Source of the DNA: Sedimenticola thiotaurini
GTDB lineage: Bacteria; Pseudomonadota; Gammaproteobacteria; Chromatiales; Chromatiaceae
DNA: 64,000 nt
NCBI RefSeq assembly: GCF_001007875.1
Contig: NZ_CP011412.1
Coordinates: forward strand, 496,001 to 560,000
Direction: 5' to 3'
Numbering within the stretch: the stretch's first letter is position 1; the number at the start of each line of letters is the position of its first letter. The notes under the pieces are model-generated. The model made no database searches. It was not told the DNA's origin and worked only from the letters and a program-made list of their open reading frames with translations. A program made the position numbers and the translations under genes. Of the stretch, positions 17,648 to 26,327 are shown one piece after another.

Positions 17648-17944
17648 CTAGAGGGGATACATGAGCGATACCTTGCCGTAATCGCCCCCCATCTGTGGTG
17701 CAGGGTCGGCCACGGCATGCAGGGAGCTTAATTCCCGGATGCCGCCAAGCTTGTTCAACTGGGTCACCAGACGCTCCTGCGGGCGGTCGCTTTCAACAGT
17801 CAGATGGACTTTGAGCAGCCGTTCCGCATCGTTGTTTTTGACGTCCATGGAGCGGACGGCAAACCCCCGCACCCGGGTGGTCTGAAGAATCTTCTCCAGC
17901 ATGGCCGGGGTGGATTGGGCCTTAATATGCAGGCTGAATATCAT
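17648..17944 (-). CDS. ilvM: Acetolactate synthase II small subunit IlvM
   Basis: A 98-residue ACT-like regulatory subunit typical of IlvM (E. coli 87 residues): SLHIKAQSTPAMLEKILQTT, RVRGFAVRSMDVKN and LLKVHLTVESDRPQERLVTQ. It pairs with IlvG to activate the enzyme and, unlike IlvN or IlvH, generally gives little valine inhibition. The ATG overlaps the ilvG stop by four bases (17941-17944), so translation is coupled. No ilvE, ilvD or ilvA follows, unlike the enterobacterial operon. Confidence 0.88.
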   Translation of the reverse strand: MIFSLHIKAQSTPAMLEKILQTTRVRGFAVRSMDVKNNDAERLLKVHLTVESDRPQERLVTQLNKLGGIRELSSLHAVADPAPQMGGDYGKVSLMYPL

Positions 17945-19611
17945 GGGTGCGCTCCTGTAGTTGTTTGATGATCGGTCAGAATCTGGTCGTTGGCGTCGCC
18001 CGGCTTCACCATAGGCCAGACGTTGTGTTCGGTTGCAATGGCTACATGCAGCAGGGCCGGGCCCGGCGCATCCAGCAGTTTGCCGATGGCGTAGGCCATA
18101 TCTTCGGGTTCAGATATGGAGTGGGCGGCGATATTGAACGCCCGCGCCAGGGTGCAGAAGTCCGGGTTGTCGGACAGATCGATCTCGCTGTAGCGTTCCT
18201 GGTAGCAGACCGCCTGCTGCTGTCGCACCATCCCCAGTGCCTGGTTATCCAGAATAATGATCTTGATCGGCAGCTGGTAACGGCCGATGGTGGCCAGCTC
18301 CTGGGTGTTCATCTGGAAGGAGCCGTCGCCGGCAATGTTGATCACCGGGGTTTCCGGATTGGCCAGTTGGGCGCCGATGGCGGCCGGCAGACCAAATCCC
18401 ATGGCGCCCAGTCCGCCACTGGTGAGGTGCTGGCGCGGATGGTTAAACGCATAGTGTTGCGCCACCCACATCTGGTGCTGGCCCACATCGCAGCTGATGA
18501 TGGCGTGACCGCGGGTCATCCGGGACAGCTGGCGCATGAAGTGGGGGCCGGTGATGCCCTCCGGCTTCGGCAGGGAAAAGCCATCCCGGTCCCGCCGTTC
18601 CCGGCACTCTGTCTGCCACTCTTCCAGGTTCAGCTGGAGGGTCATTGCCTTCAGACTCTGCCGGATGTCCCCGGCCAATGCGCAACTGGCCGGACGCAGT
18701 TTGCCGATCTCCGCCGGATCGATGTCCAGGTGAATGACCCGGGCATTGGGGGCAAAGCGGTTGAGCTTGCCGGTGACCCGGTCGTCAAAGCGTACCCCCA
18801 CCGCGACCAATAAGTCGGCCTCCTGAACCAACTGATTGGCCGCCACTGAGCCGTGCATACCGAGCATACCCAGGTTCAAGGGATGGTTGCCGGGCAGGGC
18901 GCCCAGTCCCTTCAGGCTGAAAACGGCCGGTATGCCGCTGGTCTCGACAAATTTGCGGAACAGATTGATGGCATCGCCCAGCAGGATACCTCCACCACCA
19001 TAGATGATCGGTTTACGGCTGCTCCTGAGCAGCTCGATCGCCCCCTGCAGTTGCTCGTCCGGGAGTGGTTGCTGGTCAGGTTCAGCTGCCGGTTGGGGCA
19101 AGGTATGCCCGGGCAGCGAGGCCAGCTGGACATCCTTGGGCAGATCCACCAGTACCGGGCCGGGGCGTCCCTCCCGGGCAATACGGAAGGCCTGGTCCAG
19201 TATCTCCGGCAGCTCCTGGATCGATTGCACCAGGAAACTCTGCTTGGTGATCGGCAGACTCATGCCCAGCACATCGATCTCCTGGAAAGCGTCGGTGCCG
19301 ATCAGCGGGGTGGGTACCTGTCCGGTGATGGCCACCATGGGGACAGAGTCCATGTAGGCGTCCGCCAGTCCGGTCATCAGGTTGGTGGCGCCGGGGCCGG
19401 ATGTGGCCAGACAGACGCCGATGCGGCCGCTGGAGCGGGCATAACCGTTGGCGGCAAAGGCGGTGCCCTGTTCGTGGCGGCAGAGGATGTGCCGGACCGG
19501 ACTCTCCAGCAGGGCGTCATAGATCGGCATGACACAGCCACCGGGGTAACCGAACAGCGTATCGACCCCTTCGGACATCAGTTTTCTAACAATGTATTGC
19601 GCTCCATTCAT
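17941..19611 (-). CDS. ilvG: Acetolactate synthase II catalytic subunit IlvG
   Basis: A 556-residue ThDP enzyme that makes acetolactate or acetohydroxybutyrate, the first shared step of branched-chain amino acid synthesis. Seen are GYPGGCVMPIYDALL, the catalytic-Glu region CRHEQGTAFAANGYAR, KQSFLVQSIQELPEI, and the ThDP/Mg motif GDGSFQMNTQELATIGRYQL. Start at ATG 19611 (NGAQYIVRKL) matches the family; the open frame upstream runs into the duplicated leader element and is not coding. Control by the valine-rich leader and attenuator at 19743-19879 is likely. Confidence 0.96.
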   Translation of the reverse strand: MNGAQYIVRKLMSEGVDTLFGYPGGCVMPIYDALLESPVRHILCRHEQGTAFAANGYARSSGRIGVCLATSGPGATNLMTGLADAYMDSVPMVAITGQVPTPLIGTDAFQEIDVLGMSLPITKQSFLVQSIQELPEILDQAFRIAREGRPGPVLVDLPKDVQLASLPGHTLPQPAAEPDQQPLPDEQLQGAIELLRSSRKPIIYGGGGILLGDAINLFRKFVETSGIPAVFSLKGLGALPGNHPLNLGMLGMHGSVAANQLVQEADLLVAVGVRFDDRVTGKLNRFAPNARVIHLDIDPAEIGKLRPASCALAGDIRQSLKAMTLQLNLEEWQTECRERRDRDGFSLPKPEGITGPHFMRQLSRMTRGHAIISCDVGQHQMWVAQHYAFNHPRQHLTSGGLGAMGFGLPAAIGAQLANPETPVINIAGDGSFQMNTQELATIGRYQLPIKIIILDNQALGMVRQQQAVCYQERYSEIDLSDNPDFCTLARAFNIAAHSISEPEDMAYAIGKLLDAPGPALLHVAIATEHNVWPMVKPGDANDQILTDHQTTTGAHP

Positions 19612-19643
19612 CTCTCTGTTGGCTCCCGGTTCAATGTCTGGGC

Positions 19644-19745
19644 CGCTCCCGGCCATCCATGGCCTGTGCGGCATAAGCCCGTCCCTGGGCAAAGTCGCTC
19701 CCGGCCATCCATGGCCTGCGCGGCATAAGCCCGTCCCTGGGCAAA
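19644..19745. repeat. Two tandem 50-bp copies in the ilvGM leader
   Basis: Copies at 19644-19693 and 19696-19745 differ at one base (19666 versus 19718) and are set 52 bp apart. Each contains the inverted repeat GGCCATCCATGGCC and, in RNA sense, GCCC...GGGC. They lie between the attenuator and the ilvG start, so they are transcribed on read-through and could fold into a hairpin pair. No coding role is apparent; they may belong to a dispersed intergenic repeat family. Confidence 0.85.
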
Positions 19746-19776
19746 AAAAAACCCCCGGATCTTTCGATGCGGAGGT
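19743..19776 (-). terminator. ilvGM attenuator terminator
   Basis: On the minus strand CCTCCGCATC (19775-19766) pairs with GATCCGGGGG (19761-19752), one mismatch and one wobble, around GAAA. Nine T residues (19751-19743) follow. It lies 26 nt after the leader-peptide stop. CTCCGC in its left arm can instead pair with GCGGAG (19821-19816) inside the leader gene, giving an antiterminator. Confidence 0.85.
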
Positions 19777-19801
19777 CTTTTCGGTGTTTGGGTGAAAAAT
19801 G

Positions 19802-19879
19802 CTAGCCGATAGTCTCTCCGCGCAGTCGGGTTACGACTACTACCAGAGATACCACTACCATCAGCGCACGAATTTTCAT
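19802..19879 (-). CDS. ilvL: Valine-rich leader peptide of ilvGM (IlvL-like)
   Basis: A 25-residue minus-strand peptide, ATG 19879 to TAG 19802, beginning MKIRALMVVVSLVVVVTRL. Seven valines fall at residues 8-10 and 13-16, with three leucines and two isoleucines. E. coli IlvL has a similar run of Val, Ile and Leu and controls ilvGMEDA by attenuation. A terminator with a T run follows after 26 nt and ilvG after 190 nt. Ribosome stalling on valine codons when Val-tRNA is scarce should free the antiterminator and allow ilvGM expression. Here valine dominates, so valine supply is probably the main signal. The ribosome site is weak. E. coli IlvL is 32 residues. Confidence 0.88.
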   Translation of the reverse strand: MKIRALMVVVSLVVVVTRLRGETIG

Positions 19880-19958
19880 GGGTTGTCTGTTACTTTTTCC
19901 GTTACCGGTCTGTTGTTCTGAATCCAGCCCGTCCCGACTTTGTGAACAGGGAAGGGCG

Positions 19959-19973
19959 TTGAAATAGTTTCAA
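19959..19973. promoter_or_regulatory. Palindrome upstream of the ilv leader
   Basis: TTGAAA-TAG-TTTCAA is a perfect interrupted palindrome 80 bp upstream of the leader-peptide start and just past the end of the ACC-deaminase-like gene. It may be an operator in the ilvL promoter. No protein can be named. Confidence 0.3.
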
Positions 19974-19985
19974 GTGCCATTCTTT

Positions 19986-21014
19986 CTACACTATCGGTTG
20001 CTGGGATGCAAGCGCGGATTGAAATCCACACATGGCCAGGGTGCCGCCATTGTACAGGATCAACTGTGGCCCGGTCGGCGCCTGGCGTTCCATGGCGCAT
20101 TTGACCGTGTAAAAATGTTTCACCGAGTAGACCGGGTCCATCAGCAGCCCGGTTTGCCGGGCAATGGCCCAGCTTTCACTCAGGATGGTTTTATTGATAC
20201 TGCCGTAAGAGGCGGCGCTGGCCGGTTGCATAAACCGAACTTCGGGGCATCGGGGCGGTAGCGGTTGTTGCATCAGCTTGGTCAGCCACTGTGCAAACTG
20301 TTGGTAGCGGTGCTGGAACTCGTCCGGACTGCCGGCGATCAGGGTGATATGGACGCGGGGTTCGCTAAGGCCGAGTAATCGCATGCCGAGCAGCAGGCCG
20401 ATAGCACTGACCCCGGTGCCGCTATCGCTCCAGATGTCGGTGAAATCGATTCCAAGCTCTCCGATGTTACGGTGCAGATCGGCGGCCAGAGTGAGGATGC
20501 CGGGCAGTACCGCTTCGTTGTAACCACCCTCGGCGATCACCGTGGCTGAGACGCCCCGCTTGTTCAGTTCAGCAACCCGCTGGTCAGCGATCTCCATTAC
20601 CTGTGGCCACTCCCGGTGACTGATATACTCTATCCGGTCGGGTGGCAGGAGCATGGTAAGCAGCAGGTGATTGCCCATTAAGCGGCTGTTTCCAGGCGCT
20701 TTTATCAGCACGGAGACATCCATGCCCCGACTTCTCAGCAGCTGGGCAAGCCCCATCACGTTGTTGGAATGTGCGCTACCTATCAAGATTATCCGGTCGT
20801 TGCCGTTATGCTCTAGCGTTGGCAAAAGGCTGAGGTATTTGCGATGCTTGGTGCCCACTGCATTGGCGTTCAGTTCATCCTCTCGTTTGATAAAGACCGG
20901 GCTGGAGCAGGTGGCTGGCAGGTATCCATTCAGCCGATGACAGCGGCTTTTCCAGTTCATTTCCCGATCCAGCTTATCGCCGATCAGGTGTTGGAGAGGG
21001 TCGGGCAGGCTCAT
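19986..21014 (-). CDS. ACC deaminase/D-cysteine desulfhydrase family enzyme
   Basis: A 342-residue fold-type II PLP enzyme. Evidence: PVFIKREDELNANAVGTKHR with the PLP lysine in KHRKYLS, phosphate-binding-type HSNNV, SDSGTGVSAIG and the C-terminal LILYNGGTLAMCGFQ. The family breaks down 1-aminocyclopropane-1-carboxylate or D-cysteine (to pyruvate, ammonia and, for D-cysteine, sulfide). In a bacterium without plant association, D-cysteine or an unknown amino acid is the more likely substrate. It lies upstream of ilvL on the same strand but has its own spacing, so co-regulation is uncertain. Confidence 0.82.
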   Translation of the reverse strand: MSLPDPLQHLIGDKLDREMNWKSRCHRLNGYLPATCSSPVFIKREDELNANAVGTKHRKYLSLLPTLEHNGNDRIILIGSAHSNNVMGLAQLLRSRGMDVSVLIKAPGNSRLMGNHLLLTMLLPPDRIEYISHREWPQVMEIADQRVAELNKRGVSATVIAEGGYNEAVLPGILTLAADLHRNIGELGIDFTDIWSDSGTGVSAIGLLLGMRLLGLSEPRVHITLIAGSPDEFQHRYQQFAQWLTKLMQQPLPPRCPEVRFMQPASAASYGSINKTILSESWAIARQTGLLMDPVYSVKHFYTVKCAMERQAPTGPQLILYNGGTLAMCGFQSALASQQPIV

Positions 21015-21334
21015 GGCAAACCAGCTGTGGCGGTCTGTTAAACGATTTGGTGGTTCCTGACAGGATCCACCCCGGATTGGTCATAAAGTGTATGTGGTTT
21101 ATTACTCCCGTAAAACAGGCATCATAACAAGATTGATCTTCAGTGAAGGTCAAACAACAACCGCACAGATAGCGAGAGGGACGGCATAACGATTCAGGTG
21201 GCCCGGATTTTACAGTGGCGTAGCGGCAGGTTGGCTGTTTCCGGTGACGGGACCAAACGTCTGCCGAGTCTCCATGAAGTGAATCTCCCCGGTGATCAAC
21301 GAATCCGACCGGCCCTGTCAGACGAGGGAAGCAC
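21015..21334. other. Intergenic region before the GGDEF/EAL gene
   Basis: 320 bp between divergent genes. I see no open frame with a ribosome site, no strong terminator and no recognisable riboswitch, including the GEMM c-di-GMP type. It should hold both promoters; none is clear enough to place. Confidence 0.5.
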
Positions 21335-23290
21335 GTGTCTGATTTGGATATGACAGATGATAGCAGTGTCGAGCCGGACCTCCGGCATGAACTGGAGACA
21401 CTGGATCGCAGAATGGCTGAACTGGATAGCCTGATTACCCGTTCAGTGGTCGGTGAGCCAGGAGCCGGGACAACTGTCGACCCATGCCCCCAGGATTGCC
21501 AGGGATTGTGGCCCCACAGTGCCGAATCCCAGGCGGATATTCAGCAGTTGCAGGAGACGGTTTCCCTGCTGAAAGCGACCCTCAACTCCACCACCGACGC
21601 CATTCTGGTGCTGGACAACACCATGCGGGTGGTGATCTACAACAGCCGCTTTGTCACCCTGTGGAATATTCCCCCAACCCTGGATAGGAAAGACAAGAAA
21701 GGCTGGTTACGCGCCTTTACCGCACCCCTGATGGAGAACCGGGAGCGATTCATCCAGCGGATTCGTGAACAGTTATCAGACACGGGGGCAGCGACCCGGG
21801 ATATCCTGCGCTTCACGGACGGGCGGATCTTTGAAAGCTTTTCCCATCCCCAACTGATCGAGGGGGAGATTGTAGGCCGTGTCTGGAGTTTCCGTGATGT
21901 GACCAAACAGCATCAGGCCCAGGAACTGGTTGAGTATCAGGCCACCTATGATCCCCTGACCGATCTGCCCAATCGAAGGCTGTTGCTGGATCGGCTCAAC
22001 CAGATGCTGGCCCGCTGTCGCCGCCATGCCCGCATCGGTGCACTGCTGTTTCTGGATCTGGATAACTTCAAAACCATCAATGACACGCTGGGCCATCCCA
22101 TCGGGGATGCCCTGTTGCAGCAGGTGGCCCGGCGGCTTACCGAGTGCTCGCGGCGGGAGGATACCGCGGCCAGACTGGGCGGGGATGAGTTTGTCCTGTT
22201 GCTGGCGGAGGAGAGCACCGGGCTGGAGGACTATACCCGACACGTGGAAACGGCGGCGGCCAAGGTCTTGGCGGCGTTGTCGGAAGCCTATGAAGTACAG
22301 GGGCACCGGCTCTATGCCAGCACCAGCATCGGCGTTTCCCTGTTTCCGCAGAACAGTGAGAGCGCCGACGATGTTCTGATGCAGGCGGATACCGCCATGT
22401 ATCGGGCCAAGGAGGCGGGGCGCAATACGGTCCGTTTCTTCCTGCCCACCATGCACAAACATTCCGAAGATCAGCTGAAAATGCAGAATGATCTGCGCCA
22501 GGCGCTGGACCGGGATGAATTGAAAATACTCTGGCAGCCGAAACACGACTTCTCCGGCAACACCCTGGGTGCTGAGGCCTTGCTGCGCTGGGAGCACCCG
22601 GGGCGGGGGCTCATCATGCCGGGTGAGTTTATCTCGGTAGCCGAGGAGATCGGTATCATTACCTCCCTGGGAAACAAGGTGCTGGAAGTGACCTGTAACC
22701 TGCTGCGTAAAATGGCCGATGAGTATGCCGAGGCAGGGCCGATCCATCTGTCGGTCAATATCAGTCCGCAGCAGTTTCAGCAGGCCGACTTCACCAGTCA
22801 GGTGGCCCATTACCTGGAGACCAGCGGTGCCAATCCAACCCGCCTGACCCTGGAACTGACCGAGAACATGCTGGTCACCAATCTGGAAGGGGTGATGGCG
22901 AAAATGGTCGAGCTGAAACGTCTCGGGGTGCGGTTTTCCATCGATGACTTTGGTACCGGTTACTCCTCCATGGCCTACCTGAAGCGGTTACCGCTGGATG
23001 AGATCAAGATCGACCGGTCATTCGTCAATGACATCATCAGTGATCCCGAGACGGTGAGTATTGTGGAGGCGATTATCACCATGGCCTCCAAGCTCGGTTT
23101 AAGCGTGGTGGCCGAAGGGGTGGAGCATAGTCGGGAATTCGATTTTCTGCGTAAGCGTGGCTGCAACTGCTTCCAGGGCTACATGCTGTGTCATCCGCTG
23201 GATGAGACGGAGTTCCTGGAGTTCATCATGGATGGCAATGTCAGCAATGTTCGTAAAAAGGGCGCCCAGAGCGTCTTTGAGGGGTTCTGA
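21335..23290 (+). CDS. PAS-GGDEF-EAL c-di-GMP turnover protein
   Basis: A 651-residue soluble protein. An N-terminal helical region (1-80) is followed by a PAS domain (80-190, TDAILVLDNTMRVVIYNSRF), a GGDEF domain with intact GGDEF at 282-286 and I-site RRED at 273-276, and an EAL domain with EALLRW (414-419), SVNISPQQF, LELTENML, DDFGTGYSS, KIDRSFV, AEGVE and FQGYMLCHPL. All metal and catalytic positions of a working phosphodiesterase are seen, so it may both make and degrade c-di-GMP, or use GTP to control the EAL part. The start is GTG at 21335; GAGGGA lies 6 nt upstream. Confidence 0.94.
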   Translation: MSDLDMTDDSSVEPDLRHELETLDRRMAELDSLITRSVVGEPGAGTTVDPCPQDCQGLWPHSAESQADIQQLQETVSLLKATLNSTTDAILVLDNTMRVVIYNSRFVTLWNIPPTLDRKDKKGWLRAFTAPLMENRERFIQRIREQLSDTGAATRDILRFTDGRIFESFSHPQLIEGEIVGRVWSFRDVTKQHQAQELVEYQATYDPLTDLPNRRLLLDRLNQMLARCRRHARIGALLFLDLDNFKTINDTLGHPIGDALLQQVARRLTECSRREDTAARLGGDEFVLLLAEESTGLEDYTRHVETAAAKVLAALSEAYEVQGHRLYASTSIGVSLFPQNSESADDVLMQADTAMYRAKEAGRNTVRFFLPTMHKHSEDQLKMQNDLRQALDRDELKILWQPKHDFSGNTLGAEALLRWEHPGRGLIMPGEFISVAEEIGIITSLGNKVLEVTCNLLRKMADEYAEAGPIHLSVNISPQQFQQADFTSQVAHYLETSGANPTRLTLELTENMLVTNLEGVMAKMVELKRLGVRFSIDDFGTGYSSMAYLKRLPLDEIKIDRSFVNDIISDPETVSIVEAIITMASKLGLSVVAEGVEHSREFDFLRKRGCNCFQGYMLCHPLDETEFLEFIMDGNVSNVRKKGAQSVFEGF

Positions 23291-23365
23291 GCGCTGCGCC
23301 CTTTTCCCCTGTATCGGTCTGGCGGTATGGGCCTCCCGGTCAGATTCCATCGCCAAGCCGGGTCT

Positions 23366-24268
23366 TCAGCTGATCAGACACTCATCCGGTGGCTGCGGGG
23401 TGAGCAGCAGCTGGATCTGCTCTGCCTCCTCCTGGTCCAGGCCGCCTTTCTCCAGGGCCAGCTTGACGGTCTCTTTAGCCAGCATGCGGTAGATCGCCTG
23501 ATAGTCGGGGGGAATCTGCCGCAGGGCGTCGATATGAGCTGCGATGGTGGTGGTATCGCCCCGGCTGATGGGGCCGGTCAACGCATCGGGCAGACCGGAG
23601 TGGGCCAGGTTATCCACACTGCCGGCTATCAGGGGCAGGAGCGCCTTCAGCCCGTCCTGCCGGTTGATGCCAAGCTGTTCCAGCAGGGTGACCGCCAGGG
23701 ACTCCAGTGTGATCAGGTAGTTGGAAGCGACACAGAGAGCCGCGTGATAGAGTGCCTTCTTGTCCGCCGGCACCACCAGGGTCTGGCCCTGCAGGGCTTC
23801 CACCAGAGCTGTGCCCCGGCCGATGGCGGCGGCGCTGCCCTCCAGGCAGAACCAGCTGCCCAACAGCAGCTGGGCCCCTTTTTCCGGATCCGCCAGTGAC
23901 TGTATCGGGTGCAGGGCGAGTACCTCAGCGCCCTTGTGGGCGGCCGGTTTCAGCGTGTCGGCCGTGCGTGCGCCGCTCAGGTGAAGAAACAGCTGGCCGG
24001 GGCGGATGACGCCCTGATCGGCGATAGATCGGCAGACCGGTTCGATCTGGCCGTCCGGGGTGGCGACGATGATAATGTCGGCACTCACCACCGCCGGGGC
24101 CGGATCTTCGCTGGCCGGCGGGTTACCCGTCAGGCTGGCGCAGCGTTGTGCCGATGCCAGTGTCCGGCTGGCTATACCGGCAATGGGGTAACCAGCCCGA
24201 TGCAGTGCCAGCAGTAAAGCGCCGCCAGCTGCGCCGGCCCCCACCAGTGCGATCCGCTCTTTTGTCAT
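23366..24268 (-). CDS. Rossmann/DUF2520 NAD(P)-binding oxidoreductase
   Basis: A 300-residue protein with an N-terminal Rossmann domain (LVGAGAAGGALLLALHRAGY, GxGxxG) and a helical C-terminal domain of DUF2520 type (ALHPIQSLADPEKGAQLLLG; YHAALCVASNYLITLESLA). It resembles pyrroline-5-carboxylate and ketopantoate reductases in layout, but a specific reaction is not established for this family. The stop-to-start gap to the M24 peptidase upstream on the same strand is only 12 nt, so the two probably form an operon. Confidence 0.82.
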   Translation of the reverse strand: MTKERIALVGAGAAGGALLLALHRAGYPIAGIASRTLASAQRCASLTGNPPASEDPAPAVVSADIIIVATPDGQIEPVCRSIADQGVIRPGQLFLHLSGARTADTLKPAAHKGAEVLALHPIQSLADPEKGAQLLLGSWFCLEGSAAAIGRGTALVEALQGQTLVVPADKKALYHAALCVASNYLITLESLAVTLLEQLGINRQDGLKALLPLIAGSVDNLAHSGLPDALTGPISRGDTTTIAAHIDALRQIPPDYQAIYRMLAKETVKLALEKGGLDQEEAEQIQLLLTPQPPDECLIS

Positions 24269-24280
24269 CTCTGCTCCTGC

Positions 24281-25465
24281 CTAACCGGTGGTTGTACACT
24301 CGATCAGGTCCCGTGATGCCTTGGTCAGAATCTCGTTGCCCGTACTGCTGATCAGCACGGTGTCCTCTATTTTGACCACCCCGGCGTGCTTGTCCAGCAT
24401 GTGCATCTCGATCGCCAGTACACAGTTGTCGGGAATGGTAGCCCGGTTGTTGGCGATCAGCACCGGCGGTTCATTCACTTCGATACCGACGCCGTGGCCG
24501 ATCAGCCGGCAGTGGCTGTCGCCGGTGAATTTAAGGAACTGCTCCTGCACGCCCAGTTCGGCCGCCTTTCCCACCGCCAGATCATAGACCTGATCGCAGC
24601 CCATGCCCGGTTTGATACTGTCGATGACAAAGTCAGCGATCTCCAGCAGATCGGCATACAGTCCTTTCAGCCTGGGGGTTGCCTTGCCCGCCACATAGGT
24701 GCGTGACTGGTCGGCATGGTAACCGTTGACCATGCTGGGGATATCCACCACCACCGGATCGCCATCGCTGATCATGCGGTTGGAAGGGCCGATCGGCAGG
24801 GCCGGGCTCAACCCCACGCCGGAGACTGAGTAGACCAGGCCGGTGAAATCGGCCAGATTGGGGCCGGAACTGATCGGCCCCATGCCAAGCGGGAGGTCTG
24901 GATGGCGCAGGAAAATGCCCCCCTCATGGCCGGCCAGGCGGTGGCTGTTCTCAATCATGGCGGAGAGCTCCAGTTCAGTAATGCCGGGGCGCAGGCCTTG
25001 TATGATCGCCTGTTGTCCAGCCTCCACTACCCGGCAGGCACGCCGGATCTGGCCGATTTCGTTGGTACTCTTTACCGCCCGCTGCTGCATGATCAGCGGT
25101 GAGACATCCAGTAGTTCAAAATCCTCGAACAGCTTCTGGTAAGCCAGGTAGCTGTTGGCCGGCAGCAGGTCCAGTTCCATACCGAGGCGCTTGTTCCAGA
25201 GATAGGAGAAGTACTCCTGGTAGATAAAGTCGAGACGACGCTCTTCCGTGATATGGGAGGGTTCTATGGCGGCGGTCTGCAGGGCATAGGGGTAGCCACT
25301 GCGCACAAACAGGCGGTAGTCGTCGGGGAAAACGGCCAGATAGGCCGGCTGGGCGATGCCGGTGTAATAGAAAATATCCCGGGAGTAGAAGAGCAGGGCA
25401 GCCCCCAGTCCCTGGTTGACTAGCTCGCGCTGAAAATCCTTGATACGTTCCAGATGTTCACTCAT
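24281..25465 (-). CDS. M24 family metallopeptidase (Xaa-Pro aminopeptidase/creatinase-like)
   Basis: A 394-residue cytoplasmic protein with an N-terminal creatinase/prolidase domain (1-140) and a C-terminal pita-bread M24 domain. Metal ligands appear in order: GDPVVVDIPSMVNGYHADQS (two Asp), GHGVGIEVNEPP (His), AIEMHML (Glu) and VKIEDTVLI (Glu). The family cleaves Xaa-Pro peptides or C-N bonds in small molecules. It may be co-expressed with the DUF2520 gene downstream and the TetR gene upstream is on the same strand. Substrate unknown. Confidence 0.86.
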   Translation of the reverse strand: MSEHLERIKDFQRELVNQGLGAALLFYSRDIFYYTGIAQPAYLAVFPDDYRLFVRSGYPYALQTAAIEPSHITEERRLDFIYQEYFSYLWNKRLGMELDLLPANSYLAYQKLFEDFELLDVSPLIMQQRAVKSTNEIGQIRRACRVVEAGQQAIIQGLRPGITELELSAMIENSHRLAGHEGGIFLRHPDLPLGMGPISSGPNLADFTGLVYSVSGVGLSPALPIGPSNRMISDGDPVVVDIPSMVNGYHADQSRTYVAGKATPRLKGLYADLLEIADFVIDSIKPGMGCDQVYDLAVGKAAELGVQEQFLKFTGDSHCRLIGHGVGIEVNEPPVLIANNRATIPDNCVLAIEMHMLDKHAGVVKIEDTVLISSTGNEILTKASRDLIECTTTG

Positions 25466-25566
25466 GGCAAAGTCCTGTCTGCTAATGTTTTTCTGATTCG
25501 ATGCCCGTTCAGTGCGGGCTTCGGGTTGTTATTGATGAACAGTGTTCAGATCATTTCAGTGCTCAA

Positions 25567-26163
25567 TCAGGCTTTCAGCTGTTTCACATACTGATGGAGC
25601 TGGGATGTAGTCTGTACCAGCACGCTCTCATCCCGGGTGGCTGCGTAGAGCGCCGCCGCACCATTCAGGGAGATGAAGATAAAGTTGGCGATCTCCCGAT
25701 GATTCAGGCCGGGACGGATCTGTCCCTGTGACTCCGCCTCGGCCAGCCAGCGTTGCAGCAGCTTGGAGAAGCGGATGAATCCGCGCAGCAGTTTTCGACT
25801 CATCTCCGGTGACTGGCCGGACAGTTCCACCAGGGAATTGAGAAAGAAACAGCCTCCCTTGAAGGTGTGCCCACCCAAGTAGTTCATCAGATCATTCTCA
25901 ATCACCTGTTCGATGCGCTGCAGCGGATCCGCAATACCGCTTACGCCCTCGAACACCACCCGGCGCCACAGTTTCACCGCTTCGTCATAGATGGCATACC
26001 AGATCGCCTCCTTGCTCCCGAAGTGGCCATACAGGCCACCTTTGGTCAGGTCAGTGGCTTCCAGGATGTTGTTGATAGACGTGCTGTAATAACCCTTTAC
26101 GGAGAAAAGCTGCAGTGACTTGTCAATAATATGCTGCCGCGTGCGTTCGCCTTTTGTTTCCAT
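25567..26163 (-). CDS. TetR family repressor (NemR/AcuR-like)
   Basis: A 198-residue repressor with the TetR HTH at the N-terminus (RTRQHIIDKSLQLFSVKGYY, then TSINNILEATDLTKGGLYGH and FGSKEAIW) and a helical C-terminal domain (GGCFFLNSLVELSGQSPEMS). These features resemble the NemR/AcuR group, which senses reactive electrophiles or acrylate-type compounds; this is a resemblance, not an assignment. A 22-bp palindrome covers its likely transcription start (26174-26195), indicating autoregulation. The M24 and DUF2520 genes downstream may be targets. Confidence 0.88.
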   Translation of the reverse strand: METKGERTRQHIIDKSLQLFSVKGYYSTSINNILEATDLTKGGLYGHFGSKEAIWYAIYDEAVKLWRRVVFEGVSGIADPLQRIEQVIENDLMNYLGGHTFKGGCFFLNSLVELSGQSPEMSRKLLRGFIRFSKLLQRWLAEAESQGQIRPGLNHREIANFIFISLNGAAALYAATRDESVLVQTTSQLHQYVKQLKA

Positions 26164-26173
26164 AACGACCCTA

Positions 26174-26225
26174 AAATATACCGATCGGTCTATTTACCAT
26201 AGCCCATGGCGTAAAAGCGGGTCAA
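26174..26225 (-). promoter_or_regulatory. TetR gene promoter and operator
   Basis: A palindrome spans 26174-26195: the core ACCGATCGGT is perfect, outer arms AAATA and TATTT pair, and one base pair mismatches. Upstream on the minus strand TTGACC (26225-26220) and TATGGT (26201-26196) are 18 nt apart, placing the operator at the transcription start. GACC-N-GGTC operators are known for NemR-type repressors. Confidence 0.65.
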
Positions 26226-26327
26226 ACAGTAGTTGGGCTATTGTGTCGGGGTCACTTAGAATGGGCCGCTTGATCGATCCGGGAGAGACCGGACAGGGTT
26301 GTGGTTAATCAATTACTCGGATAGCGG

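Noticed and set aside
19612-19692. N-terminal extension of IlvG upstream of 19611
   Set aside because: The extra residues come from the duplicated noncoding element and are not part of known IlvG proteins.
21042-21334. c-di-GMP riboswitch before the GGDEF/EAL gene
   Set aside because: No GEMM-I or GEMM-II core or tetraloop receptor pattern found by eye.
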